64,000 nt of DNA from Heliopora coerulea (lineage: Eukaryota > Cnidaria > Anthozoa > Scleralcyonacea > Helioporidae), in assembly GCA_030142905.1 (NCBI GenBank), contig JASJOG010000067.1:1054001-1118000 (forward strand), read 5' to 3'. Shown piece by piece: positions 38,391 through 49,948 of the stretch. A program made the translations under genes and the position numbers. Every line of letters starts with the position of its first letter. Position 1 is the stretch's first letter. Below the pieces are notes generated by a model. The model saw only the letters and a list, made by a program, of their open reading frames with translations. It was not told where the DNA came from and did not search any database.

Positions 38391-39339
38391 TTTAGGCAGC
38401 ACTTGCAGTCGTAATATCAAACGTTGATACGAAAACAATTTGCTGAGTAGGCGCTGGTGAAAGACCGAAAGGCCGAAAATTTGCAAATCTGAAAACCGAA
38501 AATCCTGAAGTTTCGGGAGGAGGGGCTTTGTCGGGATTTCGGAGGCATTTCAAGTTTCGCTTCCTGTCGGAGGTCTTTCGCTCAAAGCTTTAGGATTTTC
38601 AATTTTTAGTTTCCGCAATATTTCAATCTTTTAGCTTTCACTGCGTTGTGATATTGTACTCCTTATCTCTGGACGTGCCTTAAACGCTGTGATATCGCTT
38701 GCACGAACTATTGCAGAGATTAAAATTACTTCCAGCCTTGCTGCTTTTATGAGAGGGCAGAGGTTGGGATCTCGTTTGAGTAAAAAGTTATGCCCTGTCA
38801 ACGGGGTTTTTTTGTTGTTGTTTTTTTCCTTTTTTTATTTGCTTTTTATTACTATTATTATTACTATTATAATAGTGGGCGTTTTACGTTCATTATTCGT
38901 CAAACTCTTTTTACCATCTGCGTCGCTTATTTTATCAGCCATTCAGGAAAAGCGGTGGACAATTTGATAACAGTCTGTGTAAACGCATTAATAACAGTAA
39001 AGCATCGTGAAAGCTTACTAAAACGAAACAATTACATTGATTATCGAGTCCTATATCACCAGAAGTCTATTTAAGTTTGGAAAATTCGAGTTTCCTCACT
39101 GCGTTAATTATTCTTTCTCTGATGAGGCTGAACTCGATAAAGCTCGTACATATAGCGAAGTTTACCTAAGCAAAGGAGACAGTCTCCAGCCAAGAAAGGT
39201 GAACGAAGTTGGAGCTCAGAAAAAGCGCTGCTAGTGACTCGAAGCTTTTTCAGTGATCAGAGAGGAAGAAGAAGGAAGGTGAATTATAAAACAAAGGAAA
39301 AAGAGCTGTATGTCGTTCGCTTGAAGTTTCTTTCCCGAG
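38391..39339. other. 5' flank of the GPCR gene
   Basis: AT-rich, with a T-run near 38807-38830. A promoter cannot be pinned down from sequence. Confidence 0.4.
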
Positions 39340-40266
39340 ATGAATGGTACCGTCCACGGAATATTTATCCTTGGCGAGTCGTTTCACGAGGTGAAGGTCG
39401 CTGCAAATGTCTTTGTACTTCTCCTTTGTCTTAGCGGCAACTTCCTCGTACTGTACACGTTGATAAAGGAACGACTCACTCGAAAGCCGTTCGAATACAT
39501 CCTTTTTCATCTTGCAATCTCTGATATCGGGGCGGTGTTATTCACAGTTTTTCTGAATTTGACTCACCTCTTGAACGGTTACAAATGGCCACTGGGTCTT
39601 ACCGTGTGTCGAGTTCTCCGTCCTTGCTATCGGTATTTTTACTTTTTGGGAGAAGCAGAAATTTTGCTCATAGCTTGCGTTCGATACAGAGCGGTTGTAT
39701 TTCCGCTCAAAACGAAGTTCCAACTGAAGACGGTGAAGCGAATAATCGCCATTAGTTATGTATTGTTCATGTCTTACTTCATATTTTACGCCGTCAATGT
39801 CACGGTAAGTGATGGAACGTGCGAATCAAAGTATCCAAACTCCTATGACATTGGTCTATACCGATATGTCGTGTTTTTTCTCATAGTTCTTCTTCCGACA
39901 ATCGTGCTTGCGTTTACCTATTGTTCAATAGTAGTAGCTTTAGTTCGCCGCAAAGATAGTCTTGGACTCGACCCGACTTCAGCACGACTGCGTCATGAGC
40001 AGAATATTCGATCGTTCAGCATAAGCATCTCAATAGTCATCTTTTTTGCCCTTTCCTGGGCCCCTCACTTCTTGTCCAGAACATTCATGGGCGATCTGAC
40101 CTCTAACACTTCATCCCAACGAAGTTGGTTTCTGAACTATCATTCTTGGATTTCCTTATTCGCAATCCTATCGTCGAACTGCACAGGTCCTTTTATTTAT
40201 GGAATATTTAGCAAAGCTATTCAGCGTGGATACAGAAAGGCAGCGAAGAACCTCCTTCGACGATGA
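39340..40266 (+). CDS. Class A (rhodopsin-like) G-protein-coupled receptor, intronless
   Basis: 308 aa from a clear ATG. Seven helices can be read at about residues 20-43, 52-76, 92-120, 133-155, 173-201, 225-250 and 264-290. Family marks: N34 (GNFLVLYTL, 1.50), D62 in LAISD (2.50), C90 and C161 for the TM3-ECL2 disulphide, and W240-A-P in TM6. N-glycosylation sequons at N2 and N153 lie on the outside. Two core motifs are altered: D/E-R-Y reads V114-R-Y, and NPxxY reads G283-P-F-I-Y. Short loops and an intronless frame match the large orphan receptor families of cnidarians; the ligand is unknown. Confidence 0.92.
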   Translation: MNGTVHGIFILGESFHEVKVAANVFVLLLCLSGNFLVLYTLIKERLTRKPFEYILFHLAISDIGAVLFTVFLNLTHLLNGYKWPLGLTVCRVLRPCYRYFYFLGEAEILLIACVRYRAVVFPLKTKFQLKTVKRIIAISYVLFMSYFIFYAVNVTVSDGTCESKYPNSYDIGLYRYVVFFLIVLLPTIVLAFTYCSIVVALVRRKDSLGLDPTSARLRHEQNIRSFSISISIVIFFALSWAPHFLSRTFMGDLTSNTSSQRSWFLNYHSWISLFAILSSNCTGPFIYGIFSKAIQRGYRKAAKNLLRR

Positions 40267-41416
40267 ACTAATGACTCTTCAAAGCAGACTATTCTTGCGA
40301 TTGGTAATTATCTCGCTCATTCTCGACAGCATCTGTTTTATATTTCTTTACGCTGCTTAACTCTAGGCTATTTTCAGGGGCGTAGTTAACCCATTTTGAT
40401 TGGGAGGTCGTCCAGCTTAATTTGCCGGAATAGTATATGTGAAGATTCCGTTTTAACTTCTTCTGAAAGTGAAATTTGCTCGAAGTAACGAAGCCTTGAG
40501 ATTTTGATACTTCCATGCCAAAAGGTGAAAAAAGTATGTATCATGCTCGCTCTTTTTTTGAGTAGTGAACTGTATAATGGACTGTAGTGTTTATTCAATA
40601 ACTAGCTAATTTGAGCATCAATCGGCGATCTTCTTGTTTTGTAAATATACCGTAAGAACAAAATTTTCGTTGCACTAGATGAGGATATCATTAAAGGCCA
40701 AATTAGGTATGATAAAACCAAATGGTCTATGGCTCCAGTATTTATTGATCTTGGGGAGGAGGAAAATTTCTAGATATGATTATTACACTGAATTTGGCGA
40801 TAAGGAGGACAATTTGTAGGGGTGGATTCAGGAATCCTTGGAAAGGAGGGGTCGGAAGGAGAAATAAAATAAAATCCCAGAATGTTTAGAGTTGGTTGGA
40901 TAGATGCTGTTTCGTTGGGGGCCAACCATGGATAATGCAGTGGGCAAGATGTTGCATGTTTGAGTACATCGTAATAGCCTTATGTAATTGGTCGTAAGTT
41001 CTATTATGCAGCGAGGGCGATGGAGAGAGCATCGAGACGGATAATGCTGGCATATGTCGAGTTCTTCCGAGTTGGAATCAATGTCCTAGCTAGGAGCTCT
41101 AGAGTGGTTATCTGCTAGGTAAAATGAGGAACCGTGTTATGTATAAGATGATGAAGTTATATTTTATAGCGCTGCAAGAATAACATCGTATTCCCAGGGT
41201 TTTAATGTACAGAAAAAAATACCTTCTTCCGCTGTTTTTAAGCTAAATTGAATGAATAGTTTCTTTTCAGTCAAGTGAATTTTAAATCCAAACACTGATA
41301 TCAACCATCACAGCTGTGCACCGCTTAAACGATGCACAATTATCGGGATCTCTATTGCAATCAGCATCGACTTCGGTCTATATCGAACAAGATATGCTCT
41401 CTTAAGTTGATCATTT
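40267..41416. other. 3' flank of the GPCR gene
   Basis: No gene or clear repeat recognised, apart from A-rich AATAAAATAAAAT at 40863-40875. Confidence 0.45.
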
Positions 41417-41665
41417 TTCAAGGAGGAAAATCTTGAGTGTCTTAAAATTTTTAAGATCCAACCGGGACCTGTTGAGAAAAACGCAACATTGGGCCATCTT
41501 GCTGAGAATCGAACCCACGACCTCGGGACCTTGGCAGAGCCTCGCACTAGATTCGCGAGGTCAAGGGTTCGATTCTCAGCCGGATGGCCCAATGTTGCAT
41601 TTTTCGCAACAGGTTCCGGTTGGATCTTAAAAATATTTAGACACTCGAGATTTTCTTCCTTCAAG
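41417..41665. repeat. Fold-back SINE pair with tRNA-like centre
   Basis: The right half on + has GTTCGATTCTCAGCCGG (B box and tRNA 3' part). The left half carries its inverse, CTGAGAATCGAACCC. The arms also share GCAACATTGGGCCATC and GATCCAACCGG. It cannot fold as a tRNA by itself. Confidence 0.82.
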
Positions 41666-41827
41666 AATTATCAACTTAACAGTTAGCGGTCGAATGTAAA
41701 TGCCATAATATTCTATCAAATGTACCCTCTCTTAACCCTTTCAGATCCGTACACGGCATTGCTATTTTAGTCTGGCTAAAGTCAGGCGATTTTACTCGTC
41801 AAGGGAAGACCTCTTAGACAGGAGAGG

Positions 41828-42025
41828 GTTAAGCGGACACTTCGAGATTGAGAGCGGCCGAGGCCCTCAAATTGGCCGAACGTCCAGACGAATTCGCCGA
41901 ATACCGTGGCCTTGATTAACTTTGCAGTACTCCTCTTATTGTTACTGACATTTTGAGAGACTTTCAAGTTTCGACTACGCGAGTCTCGATAGCAAACTTG
42001 TATTGATTCTTTCTTTAAGTTATTG
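41828..42025 (+). pseudogene. Decayed C-terminal fragment of a related Tigger transposase
   Basis: The plus strand reads EALKLAERPDEFAEYRGLD-stop, then TDILRDF, LRES and CIDSFFK. The same blocks, in order, end the intact transposase (EALRTAEQLAEFAEFRG, TDILRDY, LREP, FIDSFFK). There are stops after the Asp and inside the last block. A GTTAAGCGGACAC word just upstream and AAGCGGATATCTTTGGGACC at 42203 resemble TIR sequence. Confidence 0.75.
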
Positions 42026-42403
42026 CACTTTTCATCATAATTTTAGTTAATATTTTGCTTTGTAAAAAGAATTCCATGAACTTATTTTAGATCAGTGCTG
42101 TATAATATTTGCATGCTTGTTTTACGATGAAACTAAACTACCTATTTAAATAAACTCGTCACCAATCACCACATGCATACTCCCTTATGAGTCGACACCT
42201 TTCAAGCGGATATCTTTGGGACCGTACCTAGTTGTCAGCATAAAATGGTGGTGAGTCCGACAATTTTTATTTTGCTCATTAAACGGTAGTCTAACGGCAG
42301 GGAACTGAGTACTATTTAGTAACCAGTTTCAACTTTTTGCTTCACGAGCGATTTGCTTCGTGAAAACTGCGTAGGGGATCCTACGCAGAGATGTTATCCT
42401 TCT

Positions 42404-42897
42404 ACACCACCAGCCCTGAAGTAGCTCAGTTACAGGCGCGCGCCACCACGCCCGGCAATTAAAACTATTAAAATTATTGTATTTAAATCTATAAATCTAG
42501 ATCTCATGTTTCATTCGTAACGGGTGATTGATAACTTTGTTCCCTTTTATTTGCCTACTCTATTCGGAAAACGGCAAATCTACACGTCTTATTTTTAGAT
42601 TATGTTAAATATATTCAGCCTATAGTTTCCTGTAAAAAACTACGGATTTTTCTGTGGACAACGAGAGTAATTTATTAATTTTTCCAGTCCTCGTGCTCGC
42701 TTCGCTGTTCGTGCGCGTAGCTGACATATCATATTTCTCACTTCAGCGAAAGGTGTGCTGTTTCGATCTTGTCGACGTTTCAGCTATTTTAGAAAGTCTC
42801 GTTAATATGCCCAAAAAGCAAACAAAAAGGTGTTATTCAGTTAATAATGCACCAACTGATGCTTTGCACCGTGATTTCAAAGTGTCAAGCGCTATGT
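42404..42897 (+). repeat. 495-bp dispersed repeat, copy 1
   Basis: Starts ACACCACCAGCCCTGAA and runs through CAGGCGCGCGCCACCACGCC, TAGTTTCCTGTAAAAAACTA and GTCGACGTTTCAGCTATTTT. It is about 85-90% identical by eye to the copy at 44561. A short open frame in each copy is conserved only as the repeat is. Confidence 0.85.
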
Positions 42898-42902
42898 ATA
42901 TA

Positions 42903-42950
42903 CTGTATGTATGTATGTATGTATATTTATATATATATATATATATAATA
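42903..42950. repeat. (GTAT)n/(AT)n microsatellite
   Basis: GTATGTATGTAT followed by (AT)n, abutting the palindrome on its left side. Confidence 0.9.
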
Positions 42951-43437
42951 GCAAGACAAGGTAAACTTGGGTTACTTCATAAAAATTTACTACAAATTTG
43001 TTTCGTATGGCAAGCTGGGCTTGCCACACTCGTCAGGTAGTGATCGCATGTGATGTAGTTGCCTAGGAGACTTGATAGTGCCTATTGAGATTACGTCATA
43101 CAATAAAGAGGTGAATTAATAAATATTACAGAGCAAGTGCTTTTTCCTATGCCTACAAGTTGGCATTTTTCCTACAAGTTGGCAGTTTTCCTATGCCTAC
43201 AAGTTGGCAGTTTTCCTATGCCTACAAGTAGGCATAGGAAAAAGCACTTGCTCTGTAATATTTATTAATTCACCTCTTTATTGTATGACGTAATCTCAAT
43301 AGGCACTATCAAGTCTCCTAGGCAACTACATCACATGCGATCACTACCTGACGAGTGTGGCAAGCCCAGCTTGCCATACGAAACAAATTTGTAGTAAATT
43401 TTTATGAAGTAACCCAAGTTTACCTTGTCTTGCTATT
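42947..43437. repeat. 491-bp near-perfect palindrome
   Basis: Left arm 42947-43165 and right arm 43219-43437 match base for base over about 219 bp by eye. The centre is a tandem array of CTATGCCTACAAGTTGGCAG-type units. Confidence 0.93.
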
Positions 43438-43522
43438 GTATTCGCTCTACTTTGGTATTGAGCACTCTCTTCGTACGATTTTTAATAAAATCTCACTTAT
43501 CTATCTATATATATATATATAT

Positions 43523-43654
43523 AATTTTGTTAACGATAAGGCTTCGTATTGCTACTCGGAGTTTCACGTTCTTCAGCGATCTTCAGGCAACTGAAGTCAA
43601 CTGAAGAGCGTGAAACTCGGAGTAGCAACACGAAGCCTTATCGTTAACAAAATT
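43523..43654. repeat. 132-bp palindrome next to the 491-bp one
   Basis: AATTTTGTTAACGATAAGGC and its reverse complement bound the unit; the arms pair through GGAGTTTCACG. (AT)n lies just outside on the left (43503-43522). Confidence 0.92.
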
Positions 43655-43731
43655 AACATCGCTCTACCTCTGTGGTATTGAGCACTCTGTTGTCGATTGA
43701 AAATTTATCATTTATTTATTTGTATATTTGT

Positions 43732-43732
<1 letters not shown>

Positions 43733-43771
<39 letters not shown>

Positions 43772-43790
43772 AGATATAGATATAGATATA
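43733..43790. repeat. (AT)n / (GATATA)n microsatellite
   Basis: (AT)n, then GATATA units, on the outer side of the palindrome pair. Confidence 0.92.
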
Positions 43791-43869
43791 CGAAGGAAAA
43801 TCTCGAGTGGCCAGACATCTCGACTTTAAAACCGCACCGGCACATGTTGCGAAAATGCAACTTTTGGTC

Positions 43870-43945
43870 TTCCGGCTGGGAATGAAACCCGCGACCTCGC
43901 GAATCAAATGAGATGCTCTGCCAACTGAGCTACGGAGGCCGTTGC
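43870..43945 (-). repeat. tRNA-derived SINE head
   Basis: Minus strand: A box TAGCTCAGTTGGCAGAGC and B box GGTTTCATTCC, spaced as in a tRNA. The acceptor-stem halves (GGCCTCC and the 3' side) do not pair, so this is a SINE rather than a tRNA gene. GAAGGAAAATCTCGAGTGGC at 43790 and GAAGGAAACTCTCGAGTGCC at 44065 are repeated flanks. Confidence 0.65.
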
Positions 43946-44560
43946 CGACAGCATGGCCACGAGTTCAGTAATTACATGAGGTGGAAATGCCGATTAAGAG
44001 GATATATTCAGCAACATTATGGCATTTACACTCGACTGCTAATTGTAAATCCATAATTCTGATGAAGGAAACTCTCGAGTGCCTAAATACATCGACTTCA
44101 TAGGCTCATTCGTCTTCTTCAAAGTTTAAAAAAACATCTATAGATCATCAGGATAAACTTTTTGAAAGAAGCTCCTTATACCGATCACATCTATAAGGAG
44201 CCTCTGACAGGTCGTAATTCTTATTCCTTGACTGATGGATTGATCCCCAAAACGTTGGATTTATCCAGTGATGTTTAGTTTTAACGTTCGCAGGTCCAGT
44301 CGTCGCCACTGTGGATATTCGAAACATAGTAACTTAAAATTAACCAAGAAAAACTCTCGTTATGTAGACCTTGTTTGCTAAAAGGACTGAGAAAAATCCA
44401 TTTGAAAAAGAAACGAAAAATAGTGGCGTGTTCGGCATTAGTCGTTTTGCTCTTCTCTTTTTTTGAGAGCTCCGCGATTCGATGTCGTCCAAACGAGAAC
44501 TGCGCAAATCACCGCGCGAAGTTTACCAATTAACTGTAATATACAAATTACCTGTAATTC

Positions 44561-45056
44561 ACACCACCAGCCCTGAAACAGCTCAGTTACAGGCGCGCGC
44601 CACCACGCCCGGCAGTTAAAGTTGCTAAAGTTATTGTATTTAAAGCAATAAATTTACATCTCGTATTTCATTTATCACGGGTGATTGATGACTTTGCTCC
44701 CTTTTACTTGTCTACTCTATGCGGAAAACAGCAAATCTACACCTCTTGTTCTTAAATTATATTAGATATACTCAGCCTATAGTTTCCTGTAAAAAACTAC
44801 GGATTTTTCTGTGGGCAATAAGAGTAATTTATTAATTTTTTCAGTTCTCGTGCTCGCTTCGCTGTTCGCGCGCGTAGTTGACATATCATATTTCTCACTT
44901 CAGCGAAAGGTGCGCTGTTTCTATCTTGTCGACGTTTCAGCTATTTTAAAATGTCTCGTTAATACACCACAAAAGCAAGCAAAAAGGTATGATTCAGTTA
45001 ATAATGCGTCAACTGATACTTTGGACCGTGATTTCAAAGTATCTAGCGCTACAGTG
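44561..45056 (+). repeat. 495-bp dispersed repeat, copy 2
   Basis: Direct-orientation partner of the repeat at 42404-42897, 2157 bp apart. The two copies flank both palindromes and the SINE head. Confidence 0.85.
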
Positions 45057-45200
45057 TATGGTAATATGTCCTCATATCCCCGGTGATACACGTACTGTAT
45101 TCGGTTATTCAGCTTATTAGTGTTTATATTATGAGTCGCTTTTGTCAGAACCAGTCGATTAAAATTTACTAAGCTTGGTATTTTGTGACCTAATTATAGT

Positions 45201-45447
45201 GGTGTAACTAGGACATTTCAAGTGGGGGGCCTTGGGGGGCCCTCAAAAAATTAGAGGGGTAATATCACGAGCAGATTTTGGAGAGTACCTCTCAATCACT
45301 GAAATATGTCATCTTGAACGATGCAATTGTAGCAATGTTCAACTTTGTAGAGGTTGATGATTACGTTCATTAGAAGTTGGGGTGGCCCCTTGGGGTGGTG
45401 CATTAAATTTTTAGAGGGGGACGTCTACCCTGATAGTTACGCCAACG
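45201..45447. mobile_element. Probable MITE
   Basis: GGTGTAACTA at the left and its inverse, TAGTTACGCC, at the right; G-runs and CCCTCTAAAAA words inside. Confidence 0.5.
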
Positions 45448-48400
45448 TCTGATTACTATTTGCATGGAATATACGAGCTGATTGTTCTTTGAATGAGATC
45501 CGGATAATGGGGTATGCGACAACTTTATTTTTATTTCGTTTTTATGTCGATTTTGTACATTCTAAACAAAATAGATTAGAAATATGGTATTATTTGTCAT
45601 AATTATTAATTAATATCATTAATAAATAACTTAATTAATTATTAATTAATTATTATTAATAATTATTAGTTAATAATATTATTAGTAGAAATTAATAATA
45701 ATTATAATTAATGTCATAACATTATTGTCATATTCTAATTTTGTTTGATTAAATTTTATTTTAGTTCGATCTATTTCGTGTTATTGATGAAATTTAAATG
45801 AAATGGATAATAAAATAAGAATAGATTTTAATGTAAATTTGCTTTCGTTTAAGTTTAATTTTTATTCATTTTATTTTAAGAATGAAATAAGATAAGATTG
45901 GAAGAGGATATAATGAAACAAGTTATTCTTATTTTGACTGGTAATCCTAGATCAGCAATTACTGTCTTTTGAAACAACTTCCCCTCGAACAACCGTGACT
46001 AAGCACCCAATCCTGCACTGCGGGTGTTTCTCTATTTTCGTGTTGACCCTGCGAGGGTTACCGCGGGTTTGGGGGGTATTGTTGGAGACTGGAGAAGAGT
46101 AACATGGCGAAGTTGTTGAAGAAGTGCATGTGTCGAAGGTTGAATAGAAATGATGGGAAACTTTGAGGATAGAAAGAGATGAAACACTTTTTTTTGTCTT
46201 TGAAAGTTTATTCAATGGCCTTAAAGGACGTGGCAGCATTTTAATGTTATTTTATGCGTTTGGAAGCAGAAGATGTCAGAGGTAATAATCAGAGGTTTAA
46301 TTTCATTCTGCTTTCGTAAGGGTTTGTGTTGGTGAGTTTTAGCCCTTCGACACTGTTTGGGTTTTCTCTGAGGAGTCATATTAAGTTAAGAGTACTGATA
46401 TTTTCTGATACGTTCTTTCATTTTATACTCATTGGTGGCCATTGAGAATGTGAAATTTTTTTTGGCGAATGTTCGTCTTGGTATTTGCACGTGCAAACTG
46501 TTGTCAAGATGGAACGTTCATTTTGAAAACCTGGTCATGGAACAGTTTATCTTTTTTTCACATCAAAATATACTAAACAATCAAAAGAAGTCTTGTTCGT
46601 TTTTTTCTCGGCGAAAGTAAAATAGTAAAAAGAAATTCTACAGAAGCAAGACTGCATTTGGTCACATCGTTGTGGCTCTGTGGTTGAAGTGATGACTTTT
46701 GACGTTCATATAGAGTGGGAACTTTGTACTGTTTCTATTTTAAAAAGTAAAGACCTCTCTAAACTAATTTCTGGATTTGGTTCCATTAACTTAAAAGGAA
46801 CGTATAGGAATGTATAAAAGAACTTCTTGAACATTGGGAATATAGAAATATATATATATATATATATATAAAAACTTCTATATCAACATAGGAATTTTTA
46901 TAGGAACTAATTGTTTATTTTATTTTTTTTCAGATGAGGATTTTGATGAACAATGCTCCAGTATTATCTGTGTGGAGTACTTGAAAAAAGTCACAAACAT
47001 CCCAGTGAAATGTGGACAATGACAAGTAGAAATAAAAAGCATCCAGGAACTTTTGCACATTGGATTGTGCAATCATAAAATTATATTGTCTCAAACTGAC
47101 ATGTCCTGCAGGTACCTGATTAAAATTGTTTAAAAGTGTAAGGTTATATTATAGGGCTGACTAGTAAAGGTAAAATTCATCAAATCAAAGTATATATCTT
47201 TCACTTCAATATTACCCAACTGTTGAAATCAAATAGTGATTTTTAATATAGGCCCAGGGCAGTGTACTGTATTTTTATGTTTCAGACTGTTGACATAATT
47301 TTAGAAGTTTGAAGATTTTCAAAACAAAGATCATTTGTATGAAAATGACAAAAGTATCATTATACCAATTATTTTACTATAATACGACTATTTGGCTGTG
47401 GCTGTTCAAGAAATAAGTCAGCCCTACTGTAAAACCTTTCACTATAGCACACTAAAATTTATATGGCGACAGCTACAAAAAATACAAAGTAAAACAAATG
47501 ATGCTGGGAATTGTCCAGTCAGTCAGTTCTATAAATGGAATAAAATAAAGCAGTTGACAGTTAATGAATAACAGCCTGTAGAATTTGCTGCATCACATTT
47601 GCATCCTGGGTGCTTTGATGATTCTCCATGGACCTTGTTTTATTTTTTACTATTACCAACAAAATTCAATTGATGTCAAATGGCATTATGCCACTTAAAA
47701 CCATAATTACTAGCCATAGTTTATTACGAGGGATGTCAAACAAGATGCTTGTAATTGTTCTCTAAATGAATGCCATGAACATGTAGTTGCCAAAGCTACC
47801 ATTCTTATGTCCACTAGGCAAAATCTTGTCAATGGAAATCAAGTCAATATTGAAAAAGAGTTACATGTGGGGCCCAGTTTTGGATTGTTTATAAAAACAA
47901 GAGTAATTGCTAGTGAATAGTTTTTGAGAAATTTCAGTAATCCTTTCATATGAAAATAAAATGAAAGCTACAAGTGTCTTATGTCTCTCTCAAAACTATG
48001 ATAACCTGGATGACCAACTTTCAACTTCTGCTCAGTCTAATACTCCTTTGTTCAAACCATTTACACAATAAATTCAACTATACACTACTACAGCCCTATT
48101 TCTGGCAATTTTTTATAAAGTTAATGTACCTGTAGCCCATAGCTGAAATCAACAAGTAAGTAATTTCATAAACACGAAAGTAATTTCATAAACACGAAAG
48201 TGTTCTTTATTCATAACTTTTCAAGCACTGAGAATGTTATATTAATTTAATATGGTGCTGAAAATTTTCACTCTTTCAGTATAGGGCTTTAGATTTGCAT
48301 TCCTCTCCCTAATTTTAATTAAAAATGTTGGGGAACATTGAAGTCAAGCTTACATTTCACCAAACAACCAGAATCAACTCAAGAGTATTTTGTCCAACTT

Positions 48401-48560
48401 TTAAAAGAATTTTTATTTGCATTCTTGTCTGATTTATCTTTCTTTTTTTTTCTGTATTCAACTTGATTGTGACCAATTGACAGAATTTATTTGATGTGGT
48501 CAGTATTATGCATGAGGTATTGTAAAGAGAAAGACTGTATTTTGATTTCTTTTGGATTAG
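45448..48560. other. AT-rich region without a supported gene
   Basis: A TTAATTATTAAT-rich run lies at 45595-45720 and an (AT)n run at 46848-46870. A splice-like acceptor (TTTTTTTCAG, 46933) opens a frame reading EDFDEQCSSIICVEYL and stopping at 47020, with AATAAA 12 bp on. This could be a last exon, but nothing upstream supports it. Confidence 0.35.
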
Positions 48561-48562
48561 GG

Positions 48563-48667
48563 ATGGATAACTTTACATTCTCGCAACAAGAAAACCCATC
48601 CCTTCCAGGAGCATGGCTGAGATGGATGTATGCCGAACGTGCTGCACATTGCACTTTCTTATCTCAT
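48563..48667 (+). CDS. Possible orphan exon, function unknown
   Basis: The acceptor TTTTGGATTAG and donor TCAT|GTGAGT bracket an open frame that includes MDNFTFSQQENPSLPGAWL and ends HCTFLSH. Entering phase is 1, leaving phase is 0. No partner exon with matching phase was confirmed and no domain recognised. Confidence 0.25.
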
Positions 48668-49820
48668 GTGAGTCAACTTGCCCTTCGGGGTACAGATATT
48701 CTAGATGAAGATGGGCTGGCTTATTGTTACCTTAGCATGCCCAAGGGGAACCAAAATATGATCTATTTCTTTTATTATTATCTCAGGTGCAACACTGACC
48801 CATAACATGTGTTTGGTGGATTGTTTCCCTTTAAGTTTGAATAACAAAAAAATGAGAACTTAGATAAATGTAAAACTCAAAGTTTGGTGATGATTATCTG
48901 AAGTTTAATGAAGATGTAACCCATCCAGCTTTATTTAAGATATTGCACCACTGTGAGTATGCAGCATTGAGAACTATACCAGCAAACTGGTAGTATAGTT
49001 CTCACTCTGTAAATGGTTTGATATAAGGTAAATATAATGTTACTAGATATTTCTAACCATGATTCCTATCCAAAACTCCTTATGTCCTGATAAATTATCA
49101 AATGAGAAATCAATGTCTAGGAATAAGTTTCTAAACAGGGTCCTTGGTATATGACAAGTGAAATATCATAAATTTGTCTAAAAATATTTGTTGACTTTGT
49201 TAATGAAATAAAGTACTTTGAAAGGAAATGCTGGAACAAACTACAATCCAATGTTTGTTTTAAGCATCTTGTTTCCTGTGTCTTTATTGTGTCATGTCTG
49301 TTCAAATTCAATGGTTCACTGTGATACCATTTAAAACTGATCTGTTTAGGGGTTAGTACCTGCTCAGCTGAATTCAATACTGAGGTATTACCCAGAGTAG
49401 AATTCTAAAAGTACATCCTTGGTCCTTAAAGGGTTAATGTAGCAGAAAAGTATTCAAATTTTTGACCACTGCAAATAATTGTTTGGCTGGTTAGTTGTTT
49501 TCCTGCCATTTGCATCAGCTAAATTAATTCTTGAGGCTGTCTTTTTCATTACTGATTAGTGTTTACCCTGATTAATTATTGCTCTTGCCAGATTTAAAAG
49601 TTACCCTGTGGTTAGGAGTGATAAAGGATTAAGCATTGCAAATAAAAATTGAAGTGCATTTCTCTTGGCCTTTCTTCTGCAGAGGTTCTTATGATGATTG
49701 GGGTAAGTAGCTGAGTAGTCTGCTTGTAGCATTGCTAGTTAACTAGTTCATTACTCAGCTATTTCTTCTAACAATCTGAAAGAAACTCTTCAGAGGACAG
49801 TTTTCATATCTTTAACATAT

Positions 49821-49948
49821 TTAAGGCTTAGTTCAAATGTTGAGCTTTTCACATGCCAAATTTAATGTTAATGAGCAAAATCCTTCATTAAAAGTGTCTA
49901 GCATTTGATTTGGCACATGAAAAGTTTAACATTTGAACTGGGCTTAAG
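49821..49948. repeat. Imperfect inverted repeat
   Basis: GTTCAAATGTTGAGCTTTTC pairs with GAAAAGTTTAACATTTGAAC, and CACATGCCAAAT with ATTTGGCACATG. Confidence 0.75.

Noticed and set aside
42654..43040. 128-codon frame, with a similar one at 44811-45086, as a gene pair
   Set aside because: Both lie in a dispersed repeat. The non-coding flanks are as similar as the frames, and the first runs into a microsatellite.
43870..43945. tRNA gene on -
   Set aside because: A and B boxes are present but the acceptor stem does not pair and repeats flank it, so it is a SINE head. The same holds for the tRNA-like parts at 8633, 41489, 51845 and 57340.
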